Shown: positions 38,657 through 47,462, numbered from the stretch's first letter. The stretch is DNA of 64,000 nt from CAWKPF01 sp963851415 (GCA_963851415.1 CAWKPF010000003.1:1488001-1552000); one strand, 5' to 3'. A program made the numbers and translations. Notes: generated from the sequence alone by a model not told the origin.

Positions 38657-40024
38657 TCAGCCTTCCTTCTCGATGGTGGTGAGCACTTCGCGCAGGTGGA
38701 CGCCGTAGTCGATCTTTCCCGGGCAGACGAAGCTGCACAGCGCCACGTCCTCCTCGACCAACTCGAGCGCTCCCAACTCCTCGGCCTTCTCCACGTCGCC
38801 CATGACCAGTGTCTTGAGGACGTAGGGCATGACCAGATCCATCGGAGAGACCTTTTCGTAGAGGCCGATGGGCACGATGGCACGGTGGGAGCCGTTGGTG
38901 TTCGTGGTCAGATCGAAGCTGCGTCCGGGAATGAGCTTCGAAACGTAGATTGGAAGCACCGAGTACTTGGAGAGCCCCGGCGCCAACCATCCGAAGAGCT
39001 CCCGCTCGTGGTCCTCGGCCAACGCGGAGATCTGCTGGTCATAGCGCCCGAGATAACCGTGGATCTCGCCCATCGCCTTGCGTCCCGACAGCACCGAGCC
39101 GGAGATCACACGGCTCTCGATGTCGGGCTCGAGCTCGCCAGCCACCAGGTCGTCGGTCGAGGCGCCGAGTCGGGTCCGAAGCAGGCGCGGATGGCGAACC
39201 GTGGGGCCGGCGAGCGAGACCACCCGGTCGACCGCCAACGTGCCGGTGGCGAAGAGACGGCCCAGGGCGAGCGTGTCCTGCAGCCCGATCCACCATACGG
39301 TCTTGCCGCCGTTGACCGGGTCGAGAGTGTGGATGTGAACTCCCGCCGTGCCGGCGGGGTGCTTTCCGGCAAACTGTTCCAACTGGAACTGGTCGCTGGC
39401 AGGGACGGCGATGCCGCTCCTGGGTTTCGTGCAGATGAACACCTTGCCGTCGGTGAGACGGCCGAGAGCGTGGAGCCCGCGCTCCAGATCGTCCTGGCGG
39501 CCTTCGGCGATCAGTTCGGTGTCGGGGGCGAGCGGGTTGGTGTCCATTGCGGTGACGAAGATCGACTTCGGCGTGGTGCCGGGGGTGGCGACCTTGCCGA
39601 AGGGGCGAGAACGCAGGGCCGTCCACATTCCGGATTCCAGCAACAAATCGCTGACTTCGTTCCGGCTCATGCTGCTGGGATGGCGGTCGATGAAGGCCGA
39701 GAACTGGACGCCGCCGTCGCCGCGATCCGAAGGATCCAGCTGGATCACTACGCTCTGGAGGGCTCGTTTCGCTCCGCGGTTCACCGCGGCAACCGTGCCG
39801 GTTCCCGGTGAGGTGTACCGAACCCCCGGGGTCTTCTTGTCCTCGAACAGGAGTTGACCGGTACGGACTCCGTCGCCGGCAGCGACGTGCATCGTTGGCT
39901 TCATTCCCGGATAATCGTCGGCGACGACGGCAACCCGAGAAGGCGTCCGGGCGGCGTCGATGCGCTGCTCGGGAGCCCCTTGGATCGGGAGCGTCAGCCC
40001 GCGACGGATGTTGTGCAGACCCAT
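38657..40024 (-). CDS. nqrA: Na+-translocating NADH:quinone reductase subunit A
   Basis: A 455-residue cytoplasmic-side subunit and the first gene of the operon. The Rnf C/NqrA-like biotinyl fold is seen in MKPTMHVAAGDGVRTGQLLF and RYTSPGTGTVAAVNRGAKRA; SGRKAMGEIHGYLGRYDQQI and MPYVLKTLVMGDVEKAEELG match the family. It contributes to the ubiquinone site with NqrB. Expression probably starts in the 373-base region shared with the divergent E1 gene, where a CRP/FNR-like palindrome is found. Confidence 0.95.
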   Translation of the reverse strand: MGLHNIRRGLTLPIQGAPEQRIDAARTPSRVAVVADDYPGMKPTMHVAAGDGVRTGQLLFEDKKTPGVRYTSPGTGTVAAVNRGAKRALQSVVIQLDPSDRGDGGVQFSAFIDRHPSSMSRNEVSDLLLESGMWTALRSRPFGKVATPGTTPKSIFVTAMDTNPLAPDTELIAEGRQDDLERGLHALGRLTDGKVFICTKPRSGIAVPASDQFQLEQFAGKHPAGTAGVHIHTLDPVNGGKTVWWIGLQDTLALGRLFATGTLAVDRVVSLAGPTVRHPRLLRTRLGASTDDLVAGELEPDIESRVISGSVLSGRKAMGEIHGYLGRYDQQISALAEDHERELFGWLAPGLSKYSVLPIYVSKLIPGRSFDLTTNTNGSHRAIVPIGLYEKVSPMDLVMPYVLKTLVMGDVEKAEELGALELVEEDVALCSFVCPGKIDYGVHLREVLTTIEKEG

Positions 40025-40397
40025 GGACTTTTCCCCGTCTTGAAGACTGGTCGTGGCGTGTCAGGCGCGCGAAAGGAGGCGGGCGGTCCCACTGCTGGTT
40101 CCGCCGATGAGAGAGGGCGAATGAACTACGGCTTTCCTAGGTCCCTATCGTTGCCGTTACCGAACGATCCGACGTTGCGGTCGTGCCCGCGATCCGGCTC
40201 TCGGGGCTTCGCCTCCCGGCCCGAGGGTCGGGGTATACCGAGAGTGTCTCGAGAGGATCCGAACGGCTTGTGAATTATTTCACAATGTCCCGGGGAGCGG
40301 CAACGAATCGGCAGCGATCCCGCCATGGGGCGAGCCCGGGGGCAGTCCAGGGCGCCGGGCTGTGGGCATTGGATATGATCGGTCGCCGAAGAACACC
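40025..40397. other. Divergent intergenic region between nqrA and the fused E1 gene
   Basis: 373 bases with no convincing gene. It contains an AT-rich palindrome at 40268-40285 (listed separately) and a TATGAT hexamer at 40374-40379 about 20 bases before the E1 start, a possible -10 element with no clear -35. I see no riboswitch or RNA gene. Confidence 0.6.
40268..40285. promoter_or_regulatory. CRP/FNR-family-like operator palindrome
   Basis: TTGTGAA-TTAT-TTCACAA is a perfect 7-base inverted repeat. It also reads as TGTGA-N6-TCACA, the classical CRP half-site spacing. It is an isolated AT-rich patch in GC-rich DNA, 113 bases before the E1 start and 244 bases before the nqrA start, so it could govern either or both. 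Confidence 0.5.
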
Positions 40398-42824
40398 ATG
40401 ACGACCATCACCAGTCCCTTCAAGAAGGGCTCGATCGATTTCAACCGCGACGCGGTGATTCGCGACTTCAGGATCGCCTGGAGGAGCCGCCACACCAGTG
40501 TACTGGGGCGCCGAGAGGTTCTCGGCGGCAAGGCCAAGTTCGGCATCTTCGGCGACGGCAAGGAGGTCGCCCAGATGGCCATGGCCTACGCCTTCCAGCG
40601 CGGGGACTTTCGGGCCGGCTACTACCGCGATCAGACGTTCATGCTGGCGACCGAGCAACTGCAGGTGGAGCAGATCTTCGCTCAGCTCTACGCGCATGCT
40701 GACGTCGAGTTCGAGCCCGCATTTGCCGGGCGCTCCATGAACGGACACTTCGCGACGCGCCTGCTGGATGAGGCGGGGGATTGGCTTCCGCAGACCGATC
40801 GCTACAACACTTCGGCGGACCTCTCGCCGACGGCGGCCCAGATGCCCAAGTTGGTGGGGCTTGCCTACGCCTCGAAGCTGTATCGCGAGGTTCCTCAGTT
40901 GGCGGAGCATGCGGCGGCCGGTTTTTCGGAGAACGGCAACGAAATCGCTTTCGGGACGATCGGCAACGCGTCGTGTGCGGAGGGCCTGTTCTGGGAGGCG
41001 GTCAATGCGGCCGGAGTGCTGCAATCGCCGATGCTGCTTTCGATCTGGGATGACGGATACGGCATCTCCGTGCCGAACAAGTTCCAGATGACCAAGGGAG
41101 ACGTGTCGAAGGCGCTGGGCGGTTTTCGGCGTCGTGTGGGCGGCCGAGCCGGCATGGACATCTACACCGTGCCCGGGTGGGACTATGCACGGCTTTGTGA
41201 GGTCTACCTCCGCGCATCTCAGGCGATGCGGCGGGACCACGTTCCGGTCGTTCTTCACGTGACCGAGCTGACGCAGCCTCTCGGCCACTCCACCTCGGGA
41301 AGTCACGAACGCTACAAGTCCGAGGAGCGATTGGAGTGGGAGCGGCGCTACGACTGCCTGGTCAAGATGCGTGAGTGGATCGAAGAGGAAGGGTTCGCCA
41401 CGAGCCAGGAGCTCGATGCCATCGTCGAGGAGGAAGAAGGAGCTGTCGACCGGGCGCGGAATCGAGCCTGGGAGGCCTATCGAGCGCCGCTCGAGAGCGA
41501 TCGCGAGCAGTTGGTCGAGCTGGCCGGACAGCTCGCTCGCGAGTCCGCTGCGGAGTCGCAGATCGTGCCGATCATCCAGCGAATCGAGCGACGGCAGGGC
41601 TGCCTGCGCCGAGATCTACTCGCTGCCGCACAGGAGGTGTTGGTGGTAACGCGCTCACTCGACAGCCCGCGCCGAGATCAACTGAAGGTCTGGCGGCGCG
41701 GCATGCTCGATGTGAACCGGGAGCGCTACGGCTCGCACCTGTACAGCCGTTCCCGAAGATCGGGCCTGGAGGTCGCGCCGGTGGCTGCACGTTACGGCGA
41801 GGCACCGAAGATTCTCAATGGGTACGAGATCCTGAACCACTGCTTCGACGCGGCGCTGGGGCGCTATCCGCAAGCCTTCGCGATGGGGGAAGACGTCGGA
41901 CAGCTGGGGGACGTGAACCAGGGCTTCGCGCACCTTCAGGAAAAGTACGGTGAGGCCCGAGTGGCCGATACCGGGATCCGCGAGGCCACGATCCTCGGGC
42001 AGGCGATCGGCATGGCGATTCGCGGCTTGCGACCGATCGCCGAGATCCAGTACCTCGACTACCTCCTCTACGCCCTCCAGATCATCTCGGACGACCTGGC
42101 GACTTTGCACTGGCGAACCCGAGGTGGACAGAAGGCGCCCGTGATCATTCGCACGCGCGGGCACCGACTGGAGGGCATCTGGCACTCCGGATCGCCAATG
42201 GCCGGCGTGCTCGGTCTCTGTCGGGGCCTGTGGGTTTGCGTGCCGCGCGATGCGACCCAGGCGGCGGGGTTCTACAACACTTTGCTCGAGGCGGACGAAC
42301 CGGCGCTGATCGTCGAGGTTCTCAACGGCTACCGGAAGAAGGCGCCGATGCCCGAGAACATCGGTGAGATGCGGGTACCGCTGGGCATCCCCGAAGTCCT
42401 GCGCGAGGGAAGTGAGGTCACGGTCGTGACCTACGGAGCCTGCTGCGAGATCGCAGAAGCCGCGTGCGCCGAGCTGGCCGAGCTCGGTATCGAGGTCGAG
42501 TTGATCGACGTGCAGACCCTGTTGCCCTTCGATCGGGAGGGGCGGATCGTCGAGTCGCTGCGCAAGACCAATCGGGTTCTCTTCCTCGATGAAGACGTGC
42601 CCGGTGGGGCGACGGCCTACATGATGCGCGAAGTGCTCGAGGTCCAGAGGGGGTATGACTGGCTCGATGCACCCCCCCGAACACTGACTTCGCGTCCGCA
42701 CCGGCCGGCGTACGGCTCGGACGGCGACTACTTTTCGAAGCCGAACCGCGAAGACATCTTCGAGACCTTGTACTCGATGATGCATGAGTCGGATCCCGCG
42801 CGGTATCCGGCGATCTTCGAGTAG
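40398..42824 (+). CDS. 2-oxoacid dehydrogenase E1, fused alpha and beta subunits
   Basis: An 808-residue thiamine-diphosphate enzyme. Residues about 20-360 are the alpha half (YYRDQTFMLATEQLQ, MNGHFATR) with the cofactor region FGTIGNASCAEGLFWEAVNA followed by WDDGYGIS; the usual GDG...NN appears here as GNA...DD. The beta half starts near KILNGYEILNHCFDAALG and includes AMGEDVGQLGDVNQGFAHLQ, DTGIREATILGQAIGMAIRG and LFLDEDVPGGATAYMMREVL. It catalyses the decarboxylation step of a pyruvate or branched-chain 2-oxoacid dehydrogenase complex. E2 and E3 are not nearby, so the substrate is undecided. Start is the ATG at 40398. Fused E1 proteins of this type are common in Bacteroidota and some Acidobacteriota. 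Confidence 0.9.
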   Translation: MTTITSPFKKGSIDFNRDAVIRDFRIAWRSRHTSVLGRREVLGGKAKFGIFGDGKEVAQMAMAYAFQRGDFRAGYYRDQTFMLATEQLQVEQIFAQLYAHADVEFEPAFAGRSMNGHFATRLLDEAGDWLPQTDRYNTSADLSPTAAQMPKLVGLAYASKLYREVPQLAEHAAAGFSENGNEIAFGTIGNASCAEGLFWEAVNAAGVLQSPMLLSIWDDGYGISVPNKFQMTKGDVSKALGGFRRRVGGRAGMDIYTVPGWDYARLCEVYLRASQAMRRDHVPVVLHVTELTQPLGHSTSGSHERYKSEERLEWERRYDCLVKMREWIEEEGFATSQELDAIVEEEEGAVDRARNRAWEAYRAPLESDREQLVELAGQLARESAAESQIVPIIQRIERRQGCLRRDLLAAAQEVLVVTRSLDSPRRDQLKVWRRGMLDVNRERYGSHLYSRSRRSGLEVAPVAARYGEAPKILNGYEILNHCFDAALGRYPQAFAMGEDVGQLGDVNQGFAHLQEKYGEARVADTGIREATILGQAIGMAIRGLRPIAEIQYLDYLLYALQIISDDLATLHWRTRGGQKAPVIIRTRGHRLEGIWHSGSPMAGVLGLCRGLWVCVPRDATQAAGFYNTLLEADEPALIVEVLNGYRKKAPMPENIGEMRVPLGIPEVLREGSEVTVVTYGACCEIAEAACAELAELGIEVELIDVQTLLPFDREGRIVESLRKTNRVLFLDEDVPGGATAYMMREVLEVQRGYDWLDAPPRTLTSRPHRPAYGSDGDYFSKPNREDIFETLYSMMHESDPARYPAIFE

Positions 42825-42863
42825 TTCTTCCGGGTCGTAGGCCCCCCGGCCGAGAGCTCGACG

Positions 42864-42882
42864 GGTCCGGCCTCGTCGGACC
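42864..42882 (+). terminator. Hairpin between convergent E1 and nfuA genes
   Basis: GGTCCG (42864-42869) and CGGACC (42877-42882) can form a 6-base stem with a 7-base loop in the 104-base convergent gap. There is no U-run, so intrinsic termination is weakly supported. Confidence 0.25.
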
Positions 42883-42928
42883 GCGGGAGGCCTGTGCTTC
42901 GCGCTCGCGCCGGGCCGAAGGAGTGCCG

Positions 42929-43495
42929 CTATTGGTAGTAGGGGTTCTCGCCCGAGGCGTGATCTGTGGTGTCGTAGATGTTGACGATCTCGGGGACCGC
43001 TTCCTTCAGCGTCGTCTCGATCCCCTGCTTGAGGGTCATGTCGGCCATGCCGCAGCCCTGGCAGCCGCCTCCCATGGAGATGTAGACGTCGCCCTCCTTG
43101 ACATCGAGCAGCGTGACATAGCCACCGTGGGACGCGATCTGGGGGTTGATCTCGTCGTCGAGGAGCCGCTGCACCTGCTGGGCGATGGGGTCTTCCCAGG
43201 GCGAGTTCGGATTGTCGAACTTGAAGCCGGCTTCCTGGAGTTTCTGGACGAAGTCCACGGTGACCCCCTTCAGATCGGGAGCGCTTCTCGGGTCGACGTA
43301 CAGCTGGAATTCACCGAGATCGATCACCTGATCGTCGTCGGCCTTCTCGTCGGGTGTGACGAGGTCCATGCGGTACTGGAATCCTCCCGGTCCGCGCCGG
43401 GAGTCGATTGCCACGCGGACGGCAAGATCGTCGCGTTCTTCGTCTTCCATCGCCAGCAAGATGTGCTTGCGGGCGAGATCGGTGAAAGTAATCAT
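42929..43495 (-). CDS. nfuA: Fe-S cluster carrier NfuA-type protein
   Basis: A 188-residue carrier with an N-terminal A-type (IscA-like) domain (TDLARKHILLAMEDEERDDL to LGEFQLYVDPRSAPDLKG) that lacks the cluster-binding Cys, and a C-terminal NifU domain with CQGC in SMGGGCQGCGMADMTLKQGI. This is the same architecture as E. coli NfuA, in which the A-type half contacts clients and the CxxC binds a [4Fe-4S] cluster between two monomers. Two Fe-S-rich systems lie in the window (NQR and the radical SAM cassette) but there is no direct operon link. It is divergent from an enoyl-CoA hydratase. Confidence 0.9.
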   Translation of the reverse strand: MITFTDLARKHILLAMEDEERDDLAVRVAIDSRRGPGGFQYRMDLVTPDEKADDDQVIDLGEFQLYVDPRSAPDLKGVTVDFVQKLQEAGFKFDNPNSPWEDPIAQQVQRLLDDEINPQIASHGGYVTLLDVKEGDVYISMGGGCQGCGMADMTLKQGIETTLKEAVPEIVNIYDTTDHASGENPYYQ

Positions 43496-43583
43496 TGGCG
43501 AATCCTATCTCGTTCGGCGATCGGGGTCTTCTCGGTGAGGGCTCCTCCTGCCCCCATTCTTTACGAATCCAGAGGAGTTCCAG

Positions 43584-44381
43584 ATGTCCTACCATACGAT
43601 CGTGGTCGAGGGCGGTCGGGCGGTGGCCCGGGTGACCTTGAATCGACCGGACGAGCGCAACGCGATGAGTCCCGAGATGGGACAGGAGCTACAGCGTGCC
43701 GTCGCCGAGCTCAATGCCGACCCGGTGGTGCGGGTCGTGGTGGTGCGGGGCGCAGGCAAATCCTTCAGCGCGGGCGGCAACTTGAAGAATCTCGAGGCCG
43801 AGACACGGGGCGCGCGGGAGCGCGAGGCTGGAGGACTCGGTGGAGGAGCGAGCTTCTACCGCCGGTTCCTGTCGATTCGGGATCTGGAGGTTCCGTCGAT
43901 CGCAGCGATCAACGGCCACGCGATCGGTGCGGGCTTCTGTTTCACCCTCGGCCACGATCTACGGGTCGTACACGAGCGGGCCAGGCTGGGCATGACCTTC
44001 GTCAAGCTCGGAATCCACCCCGGAATGGCGGCGAGCTGGAACCTGCCCCGACTGATCGGCTCCGCCAGGGCTTGCGACCTTCTGTACACGGGTCGGTTGG
44101 TCGACGGCAGGGAGGCCTACGATCTGGGCATTGCCAACCGGTTGGCCGGGGACGACGACTTCGATTCGGTCGTCGACGAGCTGGCTCAGGGCATCGCCGC
44201 CAGTGGACCGGTCGCCGTTCGCGCCCTCAAGAGGACCCTGCGCGGTACCTTCGAGCGCACGCTCGACGATGCGCTGCAGGTCGAAGCAGCGGAGCAGGCG
44301 AGGACGTTCACCACAGAGGACGCGAAAGAAGGAATTCGAGCAATCCAGGAGAAACGGGTTCCCGACTTCATGGGCCGCTAG
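43584..44381 (+). CDS. Enoyl-CoA hydratase/isomerase family protein
   Basis: A 265-residue crotonase-fold enzyme. VARVTLNRPDERNAMSPEMG at the CoA site, VVVRGAGKSFSAGGNLKNLE (oxyanion hole) and AINGHAIGAGFCFTLGHDLR are typical; GMTFVKLGIHPGMAASWNLP contains the second catalytic region. GAGGAGTTCCAG precedes the ATG. It is monocistronic, divergent from nfuA. It is only distantly similar to the hydratase at 9.3 kb. A role in fatty or branched-chain acid beta-oxidation is likely; the substrate is unknown. Confidence 0.88.
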   Translation: MSYHTIVVEGGRAVARVTLNRPDERNAMSPEMGQELQRAVAELNADPVVRVVVVRGAGKSFSAGGNLKNLEAETRGAREREAGGLGGGASFYRRFLSIRDLEVPSIAAINGHAIGAGFCFTLGHDLRVVHERARLGMTFVKLGIHPGMAASWNLPRLIGSARACDLLYTGRLVDGREAYDLGIANRLAGDDDFDSVVDELAQGIAASGPVAVRALKRTLRGTFERTLDDALQVEAAEQARTFTTEDAKEGIRAIQEKRVPDFMGR

Positions 44382-44421
44382 GCGCGTCGGGCGGCTCCCG
44401 CTGGCGCTCGAAAACAGGGGG

Positions 44422-44451
44422 TTTCCGCCGGGGTGCTCGGCGCGCTACAAT
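44422..44451 (+). promoter_or_regulatory. Possible promoter of the ExeA-DUF2914 gene
   Basis: TACAAT at 44446-44451 (five of six bases of the consensus -10) with a poor TTTCCG -35 at 44422-44427 and an 18-base spacer, 60 bases before the ATG at 44512. Confidence 0.35.
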
Positions 44452-44511
44452 GCGATTACGACATGGCTCGAGTACTAGCCCTCCGCGTTTTCCGAGAGAT
44501 CGGAGCCCTCG

Positions 44512-45966
44512 ATGGATGAACATAGCGGCCCCTTCCGCCGCGACCCCGAGGGGTACCTCGCGCACTTCGCTTTCGACCAGGAGCCGTTCGCGCTGACCTC
44601 GGACCCGGCGTTCCTGTTCCTGAGCGAGAGTCACGCCCGGACTGCGGATGCACTGGACGCGGGGGTGCGGGCCAAGCGGGGACTGATGATCGTCACCGGC
44701 GAATCGGGGACCGGAAAGACGACTCTGGCCAACGCGCTGCTCCATCGCTGGCGTGACGAGCACCGCGTTGCGTTCGTCAAGACGGGGACCTTTACCTCCC
44801 ACGACATCCTGAGCCGGGCGCTCAGGGACTATGGGGTCGAGGACGTTCTAGGTAGGACCGACGACCGAGTGGGGTGTCTCGAGAACGTTCTCCGGGAGGC
44901 GCGCTCGGAGGACCGGATCGTCGTGTTGGTCGTGGACGAGGCGCAGAATCTGACGCCGCAGACGCTCGACCAGATTCGGCGCTTGCAGGACCTCGAGGCC
45001 GAGCCGGGTGAGCTGATCCAGATCGTCCTCATCGGCCAACCGGAGTTGGCGAAGCGGCTCGGCAGAGGAGAGCTCCGCACGATTCGCGACCGGGTTGCCG
45101 TTCAGCACCGGCTCAATTCACTCTCGCGCGCGGAGAGTCGAGCCTACGTTCGGCATCGACTGGAGGTGGTGGGCGGCGATCCGGAGCTCTTCGAAGCCGC
45201 TGCGCTTGCCGAGATCGTGCGCGAGGCCGATGGACTTCCTCACGCTCTCAACGTTCTCTGCCACAACGCTCTGCTCTTCGCCTTCGGGGCAGGAGTGGCG
45301 GTCGTCGACCAGGGAATTGCGCTGAAGGCCATCGAGCACAGTCAGATCCGCAGCCCCTCCTCTTCCCGAGCCACCCGATGGCTGAGTGGGGTGGCGGCTG
45401 CCCTCTTGCTGGCGACGGGCTTGACTCTGGTGGTCGCGCTGCAGGGAGGGCCGTTCGATCTGCCGCAGAATCGATCGGCGCCAGTCCCGCGAGAGGAGTC
45501 CGCGTCGATCGGGCCGCGGGGCGATGGCTCGCAGGACCCCGACGGTGCGAGGGGATCGACCGACATTCCCTCGCCTCTCGCGAGGAGTGCGTCTCTTGCC
45601 AGTTCCGGAGCGCCGCCGGTCACCCAGTCGGGGGCGACCGACGTGCGAGTTCAGTCCGCGACGCTGGCCGGGTCGATCGAGAGTCGGGATCCGGAGGACG
45701 TGGCGACCACCTTCGATGTCGACGTCGAGCGAGTCTTCTTCTGGAATCTCCTGAGTGTCGGCGACGAGGCCGAGCTCGCCGAGGTCGAGCATGTGTGGTA
45801 CTTCGCCGATCGTGAGGTCGCGCGGATTCCGCTCGAGGTCGTCGGCCCCACCTGGCGGACCTGGAGCGAGAAACGGATTCGCCCGGGTCAGGTCGGCGAG
45901 TGGAAGGTCGAAGTGGTGGGAGAGCGGGGAGAGGTCCTCGAGAGCCTCGACTTCCGGGTCGAATAG
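44512..45966 (+). CDS. ExeA/GspA-like AAA ATPase fused to a DUF2914 domain
   Basis: A 484-residue protein. Residues 15-280 are an ExeA-type AAA+ ATPase: start HFAFDQEPFALTSDP, Walker A GESGTGKT (63-70), Walker B VVLVVDEAQ (137-145), sensor segment IVLIGQPEL. A single membrane helix lies at about 289-310 (RWLSGVAAALLLATGLTLVV). A Ser/Pro-rich linker follows, then residues about 405-484 form DUF2914 (VERVFFWNLLSVG, VEHVWYFADREVARIPLEV, ending GEVLESLDFRVE). ExeA proteins use a periplasmic peptidoglycan-binding domain to help insert secretion pores; here DUF2914 occupies that place. The fusion suggests an envelope machine, but no secretion genes are adjacent. The ATPase assignment is firm, the role is inference. 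Confidence 0.88.
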   Translation: MDEHSGPFRRDPEGYLAHFAFDQEPFALTSDPAFLFLSESHARTADALDAGVRAKRGLMIVTGESGTGKTTLANALLHRWRDEHRVAFVKTGTFTSHDILSRALRDYGVEDVLGRTDDRVGCLENVLREARSEDRIVVLVVDEAQNLTPQTLDQIRRLQDLEAEPGELIQIVLIGQPELAKRLGRGELRTIRDRVAVQHRLNSLSRAESRAYVRHRLEVVGGDPELFEAAALAEIVREADGLPHALNVLCHNALLFAFGAGVAVVDQGIALKAIEHSQIRSPSSSRATRWLSGVAAALLLATGLTLVVALQGGPFDLPQNRSAPVPREESASIGPRGDGSQDPDGARGSTDIPSPLARSASLASSGAPPVTQSGATDVRVQSATLAGSIESRDPEDVATTFDVDVERVFFWNLLSVGDEAELAEVEHVWYFADREVARIPLEVVGPTWRTWSEKRIRPGQVGEWKVEVVGERGEVLESLDFRVE

Positions 45967-45990
45967 TCCGCCTCTGGCCGCAGGACGATC

Positions 45991-46437
45991 TCAGTCGTCT
46001 CCCAGGAACCGAGAGAGCAGCGCGCGCAGGCCACGCTTGGAATTTGCCGGCGCCGTTCGGCTGGGAGGGGTCCCGGACTTCTTGGGTTGTCCTTGTTGGA
46101 CGCTGGTGGCGAGCTTGCTGTAGAGCAGCTTCTTCTGGGCCGGAGTCACCCGCTGGAAAGCGACGCCCATGCCCGCGGGCCGTTCGCCGGAGAGGGCGAC
46201 CGGACGATTCCAGATCACCTCGGCGGGCAGACGCAGGAGTCGCCCCTCCAGTTGAAGGTCGAGCCTGAGCCGGGTCCCTTCCTCCTCGGGGAAGAGGCTC
46301 TCGATGAACATGCCGCCGAGCGACAGGTCGAGGTATCTCTGCCGACGGGTGGGCTCCCCCCTGGTACCAACCAGGACAGGCCCTGAGGAGGCGACCCTGA
46401 GCATTCGCAGAGTCGTTCCGTGGGGACGACCGACCAT
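45991..46437 (-). CDS. PilZ domain protein
   Basis: A 148-residue cytoplasmic protein. The PilZ core is visible as TRRQRYLDLSLGGMFIES (the D-x-S-x-x-G part is good, the Arg-rich part compressed), then LQLEGRLLRLPAEVIWNRPV and GMGVAFQRVTPAQKKLLYSK. PilZ domains bind cyclic di-GMP through these two motifs; here the R-x-x-x-R element directly abuts the second motif, so binding is plausible but not certain. A basic Ser/Pro-rich tail ends in an amphipathic helix. AGGAG lies before the ATG, and an inverted repeat lies in the upstream region. Confidence 0.75.
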   Translation of the reverse strand: MVGRPHGTTLRMLRVASSGPVLVGTRGEPTRRQRYLDLSLGGMFIESLFPEEEGTRLRLDLQLEGRLLRLPAEVIWNRPVALSGERPAGMGVAFQRVTPAQKKLLYSKLATSVQQGQPKKSGTPPSRTAPANSKRGLRALLSRFLGDD

Positions 46438-46456
46438 GATCGAGCTCTCCTGATCC

Positions 46457-46490
46457 GATACAACAATAGAAAGGAAGACTTCATTGTATC
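46457..46490. repeat. AT-rich inverted repeat upstream of the PilZ gene
   Basis: GATACAA (46457-46463) and TTGTATC (46484-46490) are perfect inverted arms around 20 bases. On the minus strand the right arm contains TACAAT, a good -10 hexamer pointing at the PilZ gene 46 bases downstream. The rest of the 179-base gap up to 46616 shows nothing further. Confidence 0.5.
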
Positions 46491-46616
46491 AGCAGATCGG
46501 CCCGGGTCGCTCGGGAGTTCCGCAGGCCACGGGGCACCCCAGCGACCGAGGGGCAGGGAGGCGCCCGCGCCCCGGTGCTGCAAGGTCTCGGCTCCGGGCC
46601 GGGGGGCTGCGGGCGT

Positions 46617-47366
46617 TCAGTCGTCTTCCGCAGGCGGGTCGACCAACAGGTCTCCAGGTACGATCTCCTTGACCGCTGCGAGGGCTCGATCGATCTCGTC
46701 GAGAGCTCGGCCGTCGACGGTCAACTTGACCGAATAGCCGCGCTCGGTGCCCCACACCGGGTAGCTGCCGATCGCGACCTCGGGGTGCGCCTGGGCGACC
46801 TTCTCCAGAGGTGCCGCAATCTCGCTCTCGCGACAGAGCGTATAGAGAGACCGGGTGAGAAACGGTTCGCCTCCGGCCAGGTGCTGGCGCAGGAGCTGCA
46901 TCTTCATCTCGAAGATGCGCGGGAGTCCGGGAAGCACGAAGACGTTCTCGACCAGGACGGTCGGCCATGGCACCTCGGCCGTCCAAAGGAGCTCGGCCCC
47001 CTCGGGTACCTCTGCCATCCGGCGGTGGCCGTCAGTGACTCCGCGGTCGCCGACGAACTCCTCGATCCGCTTCAGCAGGGACTCGGAGAGAACGATGGGA
47101 CGGCCCAACGCCTGGGCGACTGCCCTGACCGTGAGATCGTCATGAGTGGGGCCGATCCCGCCGCTGGTCACGAGCCAGTCGTGGCGGGTCCTCAGGTGGT
47201 CGACGTCGTCGGCGATGGTGTCGATGTGATCTGGACAAACCACGACGCGGCGAAGCTCGATTCCCAACCTGAACAGCTCCCTTGCGAGCAGGGTGAGGTT
47301 CGCCTCGCGGATCTTGCCGGTCAGGATCTCGGTGCCGATGACCAGTGCGGCTGCGGTCGGTGACAT
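46617..47366 (-). CDS. CinA/MoaB-like molybdopterin-binding domain protein
   Basis: A 249-residue protein with the MoaB/MogA fold: AAALVIGTEILTGKIREANL, WLVTSGGIGPTHDDLTVRAV (the strongly conserved GGxGPTxDD) and ENVFVLPGLPRIFEMKMQLL. These match the N-terminal half of CinA (COG1058), an ADP-ribose pyrophosphatase/nicotinamide-mononucleotide salvage protein. The C-terminal deamidase domain of full CinA is missing, as in the many stand-alone members annotated as competence-damage or FAD-synthetase-like proteins. Biochemical role uncertain. It is divergent from the DUF4388 gene, 96 bases apart. Confidence 0.82.
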   Translation of the reverse strand: MSPTAAALVIGTEILTGKIREANLTLLARELFRLGIELRRVVVCPDHIDTIADDVDHLRTRHDWLVTSGGIGPTHDDLTVRAVAQALGRPIVLSESLLKRIEEFVGDRGVTDGHRRMAEVPEGAELLWTAEVPWPTVLVENVFVLPGLPRIFEMKMQLLRQHLAGGEPFLTRSLYTLCRESEIAAPLEKVAQAHPEVAIGSYPVWGTERGYSVKLTVDGRALDEIDRALAAVKEIVPGDLLVDPPAEDD

Positions 47367-47462
47367 CGCTCGGGATCGTAGCAGGACCTCCGGGAGGAAC
47401 CCGGGGCTCGCAGGGCGGGTCAGGGAAGGTTAAGATGTGCTTTCAAAGGAATACGAGTATCG

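Noticed and set aside
42929..43495. Loss of Cys in the A-type domain of NfuA as an unusual degeneration
   Set aside because: The same loss is normal for NfuA proteins of the E. coli type.
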